The notes beneath the pieces were generated by a model. The model did not search any database and was not told the DNA's origin. It saw only the letters and a program-made list of their open reading frames with translations. A program made the position numbers and the translations under genes. From Phymatolithon calcareum (taxonomy: Eukaryota > Rhodophyta > Florideophyceae > Hapalidiales): a stretch of DNA of 64,000 bases. The stretch is taken from positions 2,666,001-2,730,000 of the forward strand of contig OZ345356.1 of assembly GCA_977006965.1 (NCBI GenBank). The letters are read 5' to 3'. This document shows positions 35,132 through 45,558 of this stretch, one piece after another. The number at the start of each line of letters is the position of its first letter. The first letter of the stretch is position 1.

Positions 35132-38100
35132 CTACAATGCCAGGAGCTTCAAATCTTCTATAGTGGTATTCTCGAGAAGGACGTGAATATTTGTAGATAG
35201 AAAAACAGGAACCTCAGCAACTTCAACCCCGCGGAGCGCTCTATCTAGCTTTTCATGGCAGAAAAGTACTTCCTTTGCCCATGCTGGTCCATGGGAGAAC
35301 CGCAGTCCCTTTCGCCCATTAACAAGATTATCAATATGCTTGGAGATCTGTACAGGAGGATGAAAAGATAATTAGTGGAGGCCGCAATATAGCAGGGCGC
35401 CGAAACATGGATGGAAGGACTTACCTTGAATGATATGAATGCCAAATCGCACAGAGACGACATTAGAGCATCGCTGGAGGAGGGCTTCACGGGCAGTTGC
35501 ACGAGCAGGCTTCCAGAGTACTTTGTGCACAACGTTGTGTGGGCGCTCTTTGCAGCTTTGTACGCACCAACCAGGGCCCCATGCTGAGCAGCACGCCATG
35601 CACCAATGAGGGCTGCATCGTACTCGTGGCCTGCCCTGTCGAACATGCTGCATAGTGCGGTTTTTGCTGCAAGACTGTCGAGAGTGGTAGCGATGTGCAG
35701 TGGACTACTCCGTGGACAAGATGCGGTAAAAGAAGAAACCTAGAAATGTGAAAATGAAGTCCAAATATTAGCTAAAGCCAGAATGAACAGGAATGAAAAA
35801 AAGAAAGAATGATGCTTACTAATGCTTTCCGAATGGATTCTTGTGCTGCTCCTTGACCCCTCCCGATAGCAGTTGCGTTATCGACCGAAATGGGCTTTCC
35901 GTTTTTGGCTGTTACTGTTCTGCGCTTAAGAAAATCTTCAATATTAGCATCATCTCCGAGCACGAATTTGGCCGCATTCTGCACGAAGGGACTCTCAAGA
36001 GGCCTTGATTGGGAAATTGCCGTACAATACAGCATCTCTCCCTTGTTAGGATTGAGATACTCCATACAAGTCATTAGCTTTACGTGTTCCTGTTCCAGAC
36101 ATAAGAAAAACCAGAGAGACATTTCGATGAGAAAAAAACGCTGCATGATTCAATTCGCTAAATGTATGGGCACTGAAACTTACATGCGCATCTTCAACAA
36201 GCTGCAAATCAGAAATAAAATGGCCACAGTGAAGCAAAGTCAGAATCGGCATGAGAAAGGGAGAACTGAATAGACTGTAAATCGTACACCTCCGTAAGTA
36301 TCATCAGATGCTCTTCCATCTCCACCATCACGTACAGCTCCCGAAAATAGAGCATGGCATATCGTATCCGCGAGATCCTTGTGCGAATTTAGCAGTTTTT
36401 CGTTGTGCGACGCAGCGTCTTTTCGTAGTCCATCGACCGCAGAACATATTTTGTCACTCACGGCAATTACTTCACATTTGAGCGATTGAGTTGTGACGAT
36501 AAGCTCAGAAAGCTTGGCTTCCAATCTTCTGTTCTGTGCCTGCGATGTAGAATTTTCAGAAGAGCGCTGATGTAGTTGAACGGGGGGTCTTGCAGTGATA
36601 TGACGGCGGGATTCCACATGCTGAACGCTCGCATTATTAGGACGACTAGTGTCTATGTGACGGGAATTTTCCCTCAATTGAGGGGCACTTTTCCCTCAAT
36701 TGAGGGAATGAGAATCATTTATTTTTTGCCAACGAAAGCTACTCATTATTAGGCTCATGAAACGCATCAAGCTCATGGATGTGTTCAACATGCTTAGCAA
36801 AACAGTTTCTACCAGTTGAAGTGCCACATATGTTGATTGCGGCGCCAGCAAGTCCATAACATGATGAGAACACGAGGGTTAATTCCTTGACTTGTCAGAC
36901 TCTGCAGTTGTTTTGAACCGCTAAAGTAGTCATCATGCCACTTGTGGCTTACTTTCTATCTTCGGGGGAGTTAAGTGGGTTTCAACACCGCCCTTGGAGC
37001 AAAGAACATCGATGAATATTGCGCGAGGCAAAATGAATCCGGGGGGACATGGCGCCTTGCTGAACGAGCGCCTACCGATACTGTACGGACAACATAGTCC
37101 CTTGTTCACTTGGTTACACCGTGAATGTGACGCACAGGAGGTACTCGGAGAATCTGGCTGTGGTCATCCCACTGTTTGAAAATGAAGGAGCGAGGATATA
37201 CTTGTTCCCCATGGAAGACTTCCATAAATCTCTTTGCGCCCAACTCATGAGGACGAGTATTCCGAATATCTTAGCCTCCATTGTTCCTATTCGTTTCAGC
37301 TTAGCGGATGCCAAAGCAAGAATTGTTCGCAGGTGCACTCGGCGAAACATAGTCATGAAGGAATCGTACGGTGTGTGGAACCCGATGCCACCATTCTCGG
37401 ATATAACTTCTCCGTTTATAGTGCGAACTTTCCAGAACTGACCGGGAATCCTTCCCCCAACTGGAGATAGAACTTGGCGCTCGAACCGTGGCACTTCATG
37501 AGCAAATATACTCTGCGCACAGTCTCGTGCAATGATATCAAGCTCCTCTTGCCATTATTTTCCCAAGAACCATGCAGGTTGTAGGCGAGAGAGCCCGCAA
37601 GGGGGCGTTCAGAGCTCCTGTTGACTGTATGGTAGGTTTGTGTTGCCTTCTGTCGAGAGTGTGGTTCATACTGAACGGGGAACTCGGCGTTTGGCGAAGA
37701 AGATGTTCGACCGCGAGTACTGTAAGCCGGCGTTCGAGGTACAGAATTTTGCCTGCTGGGACTCGATACAACCATTCGAGAGGAATGAGCGCCTTCTTCA
37801 GCCTTCCCTGCCTTGACATTAACAATCTTGATAGTCTTAATCTTAGTCTTCTCGATTGGTTTCTGAACAAGGACCCATTTCGAGCGAAGTGACGTGTTCG
37901 AGCGACCCTGATTTCATCAACGTGCACCTCTTGAACAGTGCCGTTAACCTTTTTTGACTTGTAAAAAGCTCCGTATAGTCGGCAGCACTCTGCGAGACTT
38001 GTTAATGATGTTGCTTTGGTGTGTACGGCTGCACCGACCACTCGGCGCGGGTCTTTTTCTCGAGGCATGGCAGATGTGTTTTTTCTGAGTGACCAACAGA

Positions 38101-38977
38101 TTTTCGTTCCTACCGGCGAACGACGCGGTTTTAAGGTAGTAAAAGGGGTACTCCCCACCAAGAACAAAAGGTCAGCTTTTCGAATCTGGCGCTAAAAAAC
38201 TGTTCCGCATTCTTTTCACAAACGTTTTTGAGCTTTTAAATCCACCCTCAATTGAGGGAAATTCCCTCAATTGAGGGTGTTCGTCACATAGACACTAGAT
38301 GGTTGAGTTTGGCGCTGCTCGGTGCTTTGGGTTTGGGGATTTGATCCGTGCTGTGCTTGCTGTCCCTGTGCCTGCTCTTGCGACTGCGAGTGCACCTGTA
38401 CACGAACGCGGGCGTGCCTGCGCTGCCCTGATGTGGGAAGCGCGTGAGCAGAGGGTGTCTGTCGCGTTAAAATATGCTGCTGCTGAACAGATTGTAATTG
38501 ATTTACGTCCGCACGTCGATGACTCTGAGACCGCGGCGGTGCTGTACGGAGGTGCTGTTCACGTATGTCCCGGGATTGTAACTGCATTGCGTCACGGCGA
38601 TGGAGCGCATTCAGTGAGTAGGAAGATTCTTCCCGCCGCAACACTGATTGCTGCCGGGATTCTTGTGCCAGAGCCAATGTAGTGGGTTGACCCGGTAAAG
38701 GTTCCTCATGCCTGACAGCAACATGCTCCCGAGAAACCGGAATCTGTTCTCGAATATCCAGCGGTGTTTGACGCGAGTCCGGTTGCAGGTGGTGCATGAA
38801 TTGCCAGTGAGCTTGCAAACGAAGATGATCTTCCTGCGCTTGGGCGCCATGAGGCAGAAGTAGTCCTTCGCGATGCACAGCGGAGCGGCCGCTTATTTCC
38901 CCTGCTCGGGGCGCCTTTTGTTGCGGTGCAGCATGGTTAGAGCCTGCTCGTTTGCGCGACGCGTTTCTGTGTTCCAT
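35132..38977 (-). CDS. Five-exon host gene of unknown function, split by a transposon in exon 1
   Basis: Exon 1 runs from ATG 38977 to 38295, is broken by the element at 38294-36650, and resumes at 36645-36288. Exon 2 is 36201-36184, exon 3 36089-35820, exon 4 35739-35425, exon 5 35347-35132 (TAG). All four introns (77-94 bp) have GT-AG ends and are in phase 0; three have the donor GTAAG. Without the element and one CTAG copy, exon 1 is open across the site (...QPSSRPNNAS...), giving 619 residues. Residues 1-230 are Gln/Arg/His-rich and low in complexity. A coiled coil follows (about 262-325, RRLEAKLSELIVTTQSLKCEV). The C-terminal half is compact and well conserved in composition (SVDNATAIGRGQGAAQESIRKAL). 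No family is recognised; a nuclear or scaffold protein is only a guess. Confidence 0.65.
36650..38294 (-). mobile_element. 1645-bp DNA transposon, piggyBac-like remnant, inserted in a host exon
   Basis: The ends are perfect 13-bp inverted repeats TGTCTATGTGACG/CGTCACATAGACA, flanked by the 4-bp duplication CTAG (36646-36649 and 38295-38298). Inside each end are two copies of the palindrome CCCTCAATTGAGGG, good candidates for transposase binding sites. The interior carries a broken transposase on the minus strand. The perfect ends and duplication suggest a recent insertion, probably mobilised by a protein supplied from elsewhere. Confidence 0.85.
36700..38068 (-). pseudogene. Broken transposase, possibly piggyBac-type
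   Basis: It starts at ATG 38068 (MPREKDPRRVVGAAVHTK). Readable pieces in order are LTSLAECCRLYGAFYKSKKVNGT; then, in another frame, SKWVLVQKPIEKTKIK; then, in a third, EELDIIARDCAQSIF and SFMTMFRRVHLRTIL...EAKIFGILVLMSWAQRDLW...MTTARFSEYL. That last piece resembles the start of the piggyBac DDE_Tnp_1_7 domain. The C-terminal end (KWHDDYFSGSKQLQSLTSQGI, about 36930) resembles the DNYFTS segment of that family. The catalytic middle seems deleted. At least two frameshifts. The family call rests on pattern memory only. Confidence 0.4.
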
Positions 38978-39058
38978 GCTTGCCGAATCCTTGCCGTGGA
39001 TTTGCAAGCATACTTCCCGGTGAGTGTTTCATTGCGACTTCAGAGAGGCACGAACTGC

Positions 39059-39151
39059 GGCTTTAAGCCAGACAATTTCACGAACCGAACAAGGACTTCT
39101 CTTAGAACGAAGAGTCCTCTTTCGGTTCGCGGAATAGTTTGGCTTGCAGCC
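39059..39151. repeat. Foldback of ~43-bp arms upstream of the split gene
   Basis: GGCTTTAAGCCAGACAATTTC...CGAACCGAA and its near complement TTCGGTTCGCGGAATAGTTTGGCTTGCAGCC form a long stem with few mismatches. It lies about 80 bp upstream of the minus-strand ATG at 38977, in the likely promoter or 5' leader. Confidence 0.7.
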
Positions 39152-39500
39152 TAAGGGGGTGGTGCTTGCTCTACAGGGGCCGGAGAGCATTGTACAAATG
39201 CAATACTGTACTGCATTTTTAAAATGCTTGGAAGACCAAAATTAGCATTTTTTCTTTTAATTTTGTCCAATTACAAAAAAAATCTCTTCGATCCTCTCGC
39301 ACGCTCTCCTTGGTCCGAAGCTCCGTCGCTCAATGCCCACCTGCTCAGGGCAGACGAATCTCTGACGCTGAAAACCGTCCAACGACCGAAGTCAGCCCCG
39401 AGCTCTGCACTATGCAGGAAAATTCGCGCATCGATTCGCTTGGTTCCGTTGTAATGTTTGCGATGGCGAGTATGCCACTGTTCAAGAAATTTCAGCTCAT

Positions 39501-42410
39501 ATGGCTCGATCACATCGTGTCCTTGGCTCCCCTCATCATCTCTTGGCATCATTTTCCTCTCGAATCGATGTCTCACAATCAGAACACCCAGGGCCAGTGT
39601 CACCGTCCCCTGCTGCTTCACCAGAAATGTCGAATGAATTTGGCAATGAATCAGACTTTCACGACAATGCGCTACATCCGCCATCACTCGTATCTACCGA
39701 AGCCCCCGGGCTTCCACCAAATTTAGTGGAGTTCTCAGAGGTTCCTGTTTCTGCTGAAGTCGCATCGTTTTATGCCGCATTTAAGGACACTAGTCGCGAT
39801 GTTCATCACGACGTCCCACCGCTCTCAACACCTCTATCAGAGTTGCACAGCTCTTGCAAAGCGATGATTTCTTTTGTTACGCGGAAAAAACAAACTGCTG
39901 CTGAAATCATTGACCTTTGGAGGCTTGTCTCTAAGCTGGACGCTGAGGTTCCAGAACTGGATAGGCATGTATCCAACGCGTTTAAAACTGGAAATGCACT
40001 TGCGAATTACGTCGATCAAGCTCGTAAATGGCATGTGAGAAATATTGGATGGCGGTCTGCAATCATTAGGACGCCATTTGGAACGAACTCCACCGGCGTT
40101 TTCCGCTCCATTTTGTATCTGCTTTTGGCTGAGATCGATCGCGCGGGAGGTTTAAGCAGAATTATTCCCTTTAAAGAAGACATTAACAATGATGACCGAG
40201 TTTTCTATGGTCCTTGTTCGTCTATTGCCATGCAGCAGTATGCTGCAGACGTCCGCCAAGGTGCTCACGTACTTGGATTTGACATTTATGCCGACGGCAC
40301 GACACTGGCTCGATCAGGGTCTCAAAGTGCAACGATATTAAGAGTTCGCTTTACTAATATACGAGGAACGTCAAGTAAATGGCATGAAGTTGGAATTTCT
40401 CCTCGTTTGATATCAGGCTTCAATGAACGAACTAAATCGGAGATGAAAACCGAGAGACTTCACCTGGCGCAGCGATTTCTCTTCGTCGCAATGGAAGACA
40501 TTATGAAAGCTTCCTCTTCGGGTGTGATGTATCATGGAAATCTCATTTTCCCTCGAATTGTCTGCACAGTGGCTGATCAACCACAAGAGAGGCTCTTTTT
40601 CTCACTAAAGTCTGCCGGGAGCTTCAGAGACTGCTCTTGCTGCGTTATGGAATCCATCGTGCCCAAACAAAAGCAGTTACTCCGTTCGAATTCTGTTGAG
40701 GAGCTTGATAGAGAAAGTGATACGTTGCGAAGCGACAGTAACGACGAATTTGATGGTTCCGTTCAAGGGAACGAGGATGCCGGCTCCAATGCGGACATTT
40801 TCTCCCGTGTGAGACAAACGCAGCTTTCAGGAAACCGCCAGTGTGGAAGAAATGTCTTTCGTACAGTGAAGTATCAGCTTCTTGTAGCTCGTGGTCGACA
40901 GAGCACAGCGCGTCGAAATCGCAGAGGAGTGGAGATGGAGCTGAAGAAAGCACGGGATTACCTAAAAGCCTTCAGCGCTTTGGAATTCCCACCTGCTTTG
41001 GCAGCATTTCATGGTCTTGGAGCCTGGCCTTTTCGTCTATACAGCTCTATTGGATTCGACAAACTACACGCTGTTGACTTGGGCGTGCAGCGATCTATTC
41101 CTGATCTAGCATTTAAGAGATTGTCGTCATTCCCCTACCTGACAATGCCCGTAAGCCAGCAAATCAGGATAATTAATCAACGTCTTCTAGACTTACCAAA
41201 GTCATCCCGATTGCCAAAGATTTCTCTTTTTCGGTACTCCGCAGACCAGAAGCAACCTGGGATGTCAGGCGGAATCAGGCGGCAGTTCAGCCCCTTTATT
41301 TGGGTGGCTCTTATGGGCATCGCTGAGTCAGTAGTCCCAGATGATGACCCTCTACTGCAAGCAAGTTTGTCACTTTCAAGCGCGACAAAAAAGATCATCG
41401 GGTGCAACGAGGCACTATCAAACCTACGACGCACTGAAAATGATATTAAGGATCTGCAACTCGTTTGTTATGACGCAGGACTTGCTTTGTCCCGGGCCCT
41501 GGACCTTAAGATAAGTACGAAAATTCATCGCCTGATGTACCATGTCACTGATCACTTGTACAGCTTTGGATGTATGCGGTGGGGTTGTACGGATGAGAAC
41601 GAAGTCCTTCACAAAGACACGAAAGCAGCATATCATGCTACAAATTCAAGACCAGATCAGCTACTTCTATCTGCGCGCATCGAACTATGCGTGAGTGATG
41701 CCCGGGACTCAATATATACTCCTGAAATTGAGCAACTACGAGAAACTGCGGAATTTTCAATCCCGGAGAGAATTAGAGCAAACGTTCAGTATACTATGCT
41801 AAAAGTGCAAGCCTGTACAACCGTGGAGTCTGCAGAACAAGCATTACTCAACGCTCGACATGCTTCAACTCACGCGTTGCTGTGGAGACAAGTTCGAGCG
41901 ATTACTATCACACCCAAGTTTGACTGGTGGCCTAATCCACCGTCGTGCTCTCAAACTATCTACGCGGGGAAGAACATATACGGAGCAGAAGTGCGTCGGG
42001 ATGCAGTCCAATACATGCCAAACAACAAAAATGAGGCATTGTTTGGGATAGTGCAGGCAATCTTTCAAAATATGTCGCATGAAAATTTAAAATTGGTGCT
42101 CATCAGAGTGCTTGAGGAAACGGCACCGAGCATGGGTAACACTAAAGTAGTGTACGATCATGGGAACAAACGACTGAAGTACAAACTCAACAATTGCGGG
42201 GATGCTCAAATGGAACTTGTCACTGTGGAGCAAATCAAAAGACTGGCAATGATAGTTCCCGATACGTACGACACTTCAGTTCGACATGGACTTCGGGCGA
42301 AGATCAGTAATCTCCCTGATAATTCTCAAGAACGTCAGCTTGCCAGGTTTTTCGAGGTTTCTGCTTTCCAATTCACTTCCCTTCCGCAATGGGGAGATGA
42401 TTTCGAATAA
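39501..42410 (+). CDS. Transposase-like protein, possibly Plavaka/CACTA type, intact
   Basis: 969 residues from ATG 39501 with no stop or frameshift. An alternative start is Met 43 (PEMSNEFGNES). Segments typical of Plavaka/TNP2-like transposases are visible in order: FDIYADGTTLARSGSQSATILRVRFTNIRG (residues about 257-295), a Cys-rich DCSCCVMES, FDKLHAVDLGVQR (about 520) and an E-LHKDTKAAYHATNSRPDQ segment (about 700). This would act as a DNA cut-and-paste enzyme. No CACTA-type terminal repeats were found near by, so it may be a stranded or domesticated gene. The family assignment is from pattern memory and not certain; the long open frame is certain. Confidence 0.55.
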   Translation: MARSHRVLGSPHHLLASFSSRIDVSQSEHPGPVSPSPAASPEMSNEFGNESDFHDNALHPPSLVSTEAPGLPPNLVEFSEVPVSAEVASFYAAFKDTSRDVHHDVPPLSTPLSELHSSCKAMISFVTRKKQTAAEIIDLWRLVSKLDAEVPELDRHVSNAFKTGNALANYVDQARKWHVRNIGWRSAIIRTPFGTNSTGVFRSILYLLLAEIDRAGGLSRIIPFKEDINNDDRVFYGPCSSIAMQQYAADVRQGAHVLGFDIYADGTTLARSGSQSATILRVRFTNIRGTSSKWHEVGISPRLISGFNERTKSEMKTERLHLAQRFLFVAMEDIMKASSSGVMYHGNLIFPRIVCTVADQPQERLFFSLKSAGSFRDCSCCVMESIVPKQKQLLRSNSVEELDRESDTLRSDSNDEFDGSVQGNEDAGSNADIFSRVRQTQLSGNRQCGRNVFRTVKYQLLVARGRQSTARRNRRGVEMELKKARDYLKAFSALEFPPALAAFHGLGAWPFRLYSSIGFDKLHAVDLGVQRSIPDLAFKRLSSFPYLTMPVSQQIRIINQRLLDLPKSSRLPKISLFRYSADQKQPGMSGGIRRQFSPFIWVALMGIAESVVPDDDPLLQASLSLSSATKKIIGCNEALSNLRRTENDIKDLQLVCYDAGLALSRALDLKISTKIHRLMYHVTDHLYSFGCMRWGCTDENEVLHKDTKAAYHATNSRPDQLLLSARIELCVSDARDSIYTPEIEQLRETAEFSIPERIRANVQYTMLKVQACTTVESAEQALLNARHASTHALLWRQVRAITITPKFDWWPNPPSCSQTIYAGKNIYGAEVRRDAVQYMPNNKNEALFGIVQAIFQNMSHENLKLVLIRVLEETAPSMGNTKVVYDHGNKRLKYKLNNCGDAQMELVTVEQIKRLAMIVPDTYDTSVRHGLRAKISNLPDNSQERQLARFFEVSAFQFTSLPQWGDDFE

Positions 42411-42768
42411 AATGCTATAACTTTGCAAAGTTAAAGATCAAGCACTCTCAACCAAACATATTCTAGAGGAAACTTTGCCCTGGAATAAGAAATCCACGGC
42501 AAATAGTATTGCCGGTTGACGCTTTCTGTGAAGAATAGATATCGGATTATACTATGAGCTTCAATTGGAGGTGAGCATTGAAAAAAAGGAAGGGTTGTAT
42601 TTACGGGGCTCGGTTACTCCCAATTTGCGGAGAGTTTACTTGTGCACAGAAAAATACACGCATAATCAAATTTTGAGATGACATTTTTGGGGGAAAGCCC
42701 TAAATTTTGAGTAACTCTTACACGAGCTCTTTTATTGGTCGTATGCACAGCGTTACTCCGCTCTTGGT
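42411..42768. other. No gene seen
   Basis: A/T-rich spacer downstream of the transposase-like gene. Confidence 0.4.
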
Positions 42769-44090
42769 ATGAGAAGAGCAGCAACTGTAAGGACAGAAGA
42801 GTCCCACAACACAACAGTCTCTCTGGTTGGCTACCTGGAGACCCCTTTCATAACTAAAGGAATCATAATCATATCCAGCAGAGCGAAAAAACCTGAAGAA
42901 CTGACCCTGTTCACGCGTGACGTTCTCCAAAAATGTTCCACGGAACTGAGAACGATCCGTTGCCCCGTGAACCGAAAATTGGTCCACGCGGCCAACGATA
43001 GCAGCCCTGGCGATGTGCAGAGACACGTTTTTGCCGCCAGTTTAATATCTCTCTACGTTCAAAACTCCTTCCCTTAGTCAGTCGTTACATTGAGCCCACC
43101 AAGATTGTGGAGTTTCTTCATCGCCTCACATCAACTGGTGACCCTGCTCACAAAAATATCGTCCCCTTTCAATAAACTCTCAGACCGCCCACGCAGATTA
43201 CATCCTTCGCCCCGATATGGCCGCCTTCGAGATGGAATCCATTCTTGCCAAACGTCTGGAAATCCCTTTATCGAAGATCGTCTCGGTATTGCCAAAAGGG
43301 GCCTGGGCAGAGCTGAAATTGAGAAACTCAAAGGGATCAATGAAGTCAGTAAGCATCTGACAAGCGTTTTTAAAAAAGAAGTTGAGGCCCTCAAAGACCC
43401 GGACGTTGGTTTCGACAACGCAAGTGCGAAAGGCGAATTTGGCAAGGACGGGGCAAGTTGAAGCTAAAGAAAGTCGAAAAGCCCTCGAAACGAGCAAATC
43501 AGAAAAGTTCATGGGAAGAGTTAAAAGTTTCAGAAGGAAATGAGGGGCTATACTATGAGCGATGTTGGAAAGTTGGGTCTCGAGGTATTGTGGACTTGTT
43601 TCAAGATCGTCTTGGGTATGACAAAAATTTTACTCGAGGACGTCACTTGCATAGTTAAGGAGGCGACCTGCAAGGGCACAGAGGGAAAGATCGATGAAAA
43701 GAGAAAAAGCAACACAGCACTTTCCAATTACCTTACCTTTCTGACCAGCCTTTCGGATATCGCCTCTGATCTGCAGACCAGTCGGCAAAAGCGGAGACGA
43801 AAGTGATTAGAAGTCAGGAGCCAATCTTTCTTCAGAAACATCTGTGCATAAATTCAAAAACTTGATGAATAACACTTCCGAAGCGAGCGATGCGACAAGG
43901 CTCCTACTGGTGAACATTCAAGAGGCATTGAACGCGCTGGGGTAGAGCGACGGAATTGGAACGAATTTAGCGAATCTCGCGCTGCTCACAAATTCGATGA
44001 ACGCTCTGAGCACGGATACCATAGACTCATTCAAGACCAAGGTATCCACCTTTCATCATACTTACCATTCCCTCATTGACAAGACTTAAC
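42769..44090 (+). pseudogene. Decayed gene of unknown family, helical
   Basis: Several open pieces on the same strand look like one broken protein: TTVSLVGYLETPFITKGIIIISSR (42800-42870), MAAFEMESILAKRLEIPLSKIVSVLPKGAWAE (about 43217-43312), KLGLEVLWTCFKIVLGMTKILLEDV (43570-43640), SNYLTFLTSLSDIASDLQTSRQ (43725-43790) and SEASDATRLLLVNIQEALNALG (43880-43940). Frames change between them and stops intervene. No family is recognised. Introns are possible but were not resolved. Confidence 0.3.
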
Positions 44091-44310
44091 GACGATGAGG
44101 AAAATCAAAAGAACATGAAGCTGTTCTTCTGCGCGCCCGACGGATGAGAAAAAGCTGCAAACTCGTTTGAAGACTTTCTGACTAAGACGTCTGACACGAA
44201 ATAAGCATTGCATGGATGGATTTCTGTTTTATTGAAGCTCCCTTAATCAATTATCATTGCGCCTGAGAGACTTTTCGTTGCGTTACAATCCTTCGCTTAC
44301 GTTTTCATTT

Positions 44311-44816
44311 TCATTTCGGACATTTTCTTTGGACGGTATCAACTGTCATTTCCAGCATCTCTTTTTTAATATCGGAAAGTCGTTGCTTGGGCATTAAGTT
44401 TGAGATAACTGTGAGAGCTTCATCGAGTTCGGAATCTTCGTTTCTTGCTTGTTCTTGCCAGGGGAAATAAGCATTGGAGTACAGTGATATCATGTTCCAG
44501 GTATTCATCTGTCATTTATTAGAGCCGCAGGACTAAAAAAACTAGATGCGTAAATTCTATTTTCCAAATATTTTTTGAGAAAGCGGTCGATACGGGAGCG
44601 TTCAGAGGGGTCATTTTGTCCTTGTTTCGAAACGCATACAGTATCGATCTTCTCAATATCCGTTTTTGAAATTGAATTCATCAAATTTGACTCTGCCCTC
44701 GTTGCAATACCAACTGAGAAACGGCCCGCTGATGAACGAAAGAATATTTCCCACCTGCCGCAACGGTGACTGTGCGGCAAGGCCTGAACGGTTGGGAAGC
44801 TGAAGCGACATGGCAT
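44311..44816 (-). CDS. Two short open frames, hypothetical
   Basis: The minus strand reads SNLMNSISKTDIEKIDTVCVSKQGQNDPSERSRIDRFLKKYLE, then in a second frame ARNEDSELDEALTVISNLMPKQRLSDIKKEMLEMTVDTVQRKCPK. The second resembles the tail of a DNA-binding accessory protein in composition only. Whether they form one gene is unclear. Confidence 0.25.
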
Positions 44817-45064
44817 AAGCGAACTTTCTCTCCATCTGCGTCACAGATGTGCACCTTTGTAAATCTTACTGACTATATCCGTAGCATTTCTCTCTTGTCG
44901 GAGGAACGCTTGTGCACATCGAAAGGTCGCAAAATGTCGCTTATTTCACTGAAGCAGAACTCACTACGCTATAAGCGGTCACATTAGTGTCGGTTTTGAA
45001 AGCCCCGCATGCGCAGTGTGCATTTTGTCCAACTGGAAAGAAAGACTTTGTACGGGGAGAAATT

Positions 45065-45120
45065 GTAAGTTTTTATTTTAGAAGCCCTCAACGCCGGCGC
45101 TCGCCGACACAAGAGCAGCT
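45065..45120 (-). repeat. LINE-like 3' tail, minus strand
   Basis: TTTTTATTTTAGAAGCCCTCAACGCC matches 28312-28337. It looks like a complemented LINE end. Confidence 0.4.
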
Positions 45121-45558
45121 TCGCATTGCGCTGTAACCTTTCCAGGGAAGACTACAGCATATCGCCTCCATCATCACACCCATCTCCTCTTGCATCTCGC
45201 TTTCTAGCATCATTGACTTGTCCATCGCTTGTTTCACTTCCTCTTCTGTTCTATCATTCATCTGTGCTTGCGTTTTGTGACAAAGACTTTGTAGACACGA
45301 ACACCTGTGGTACATCTGCGAGGCGGATCTCGAGCTGCATGTGTGCGTTGTCACGCCCGAAAGCGAAGAATGTACCGCTTGCACTTTGGACGATAACATT
45401 CAACTGACCCCGCGAGCTGCAGTCCACTTGGGCCCATGCGCACCAAGAACATGCGAAAGCACATGAAGTCCACACACGGCAACGAAAAAGGCCTCGTGTT
45501 CATTTACATGTGTTGAATGCACATCGTTCATAAAATACACCCCACTATTCCTCCTCAT

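Noticed and set aside
45254-45475. 73-residue minus-strand frame downstream of the RING gene
   Set aside because: It looks protein-like but has no ATG start and no family; too weak to call.
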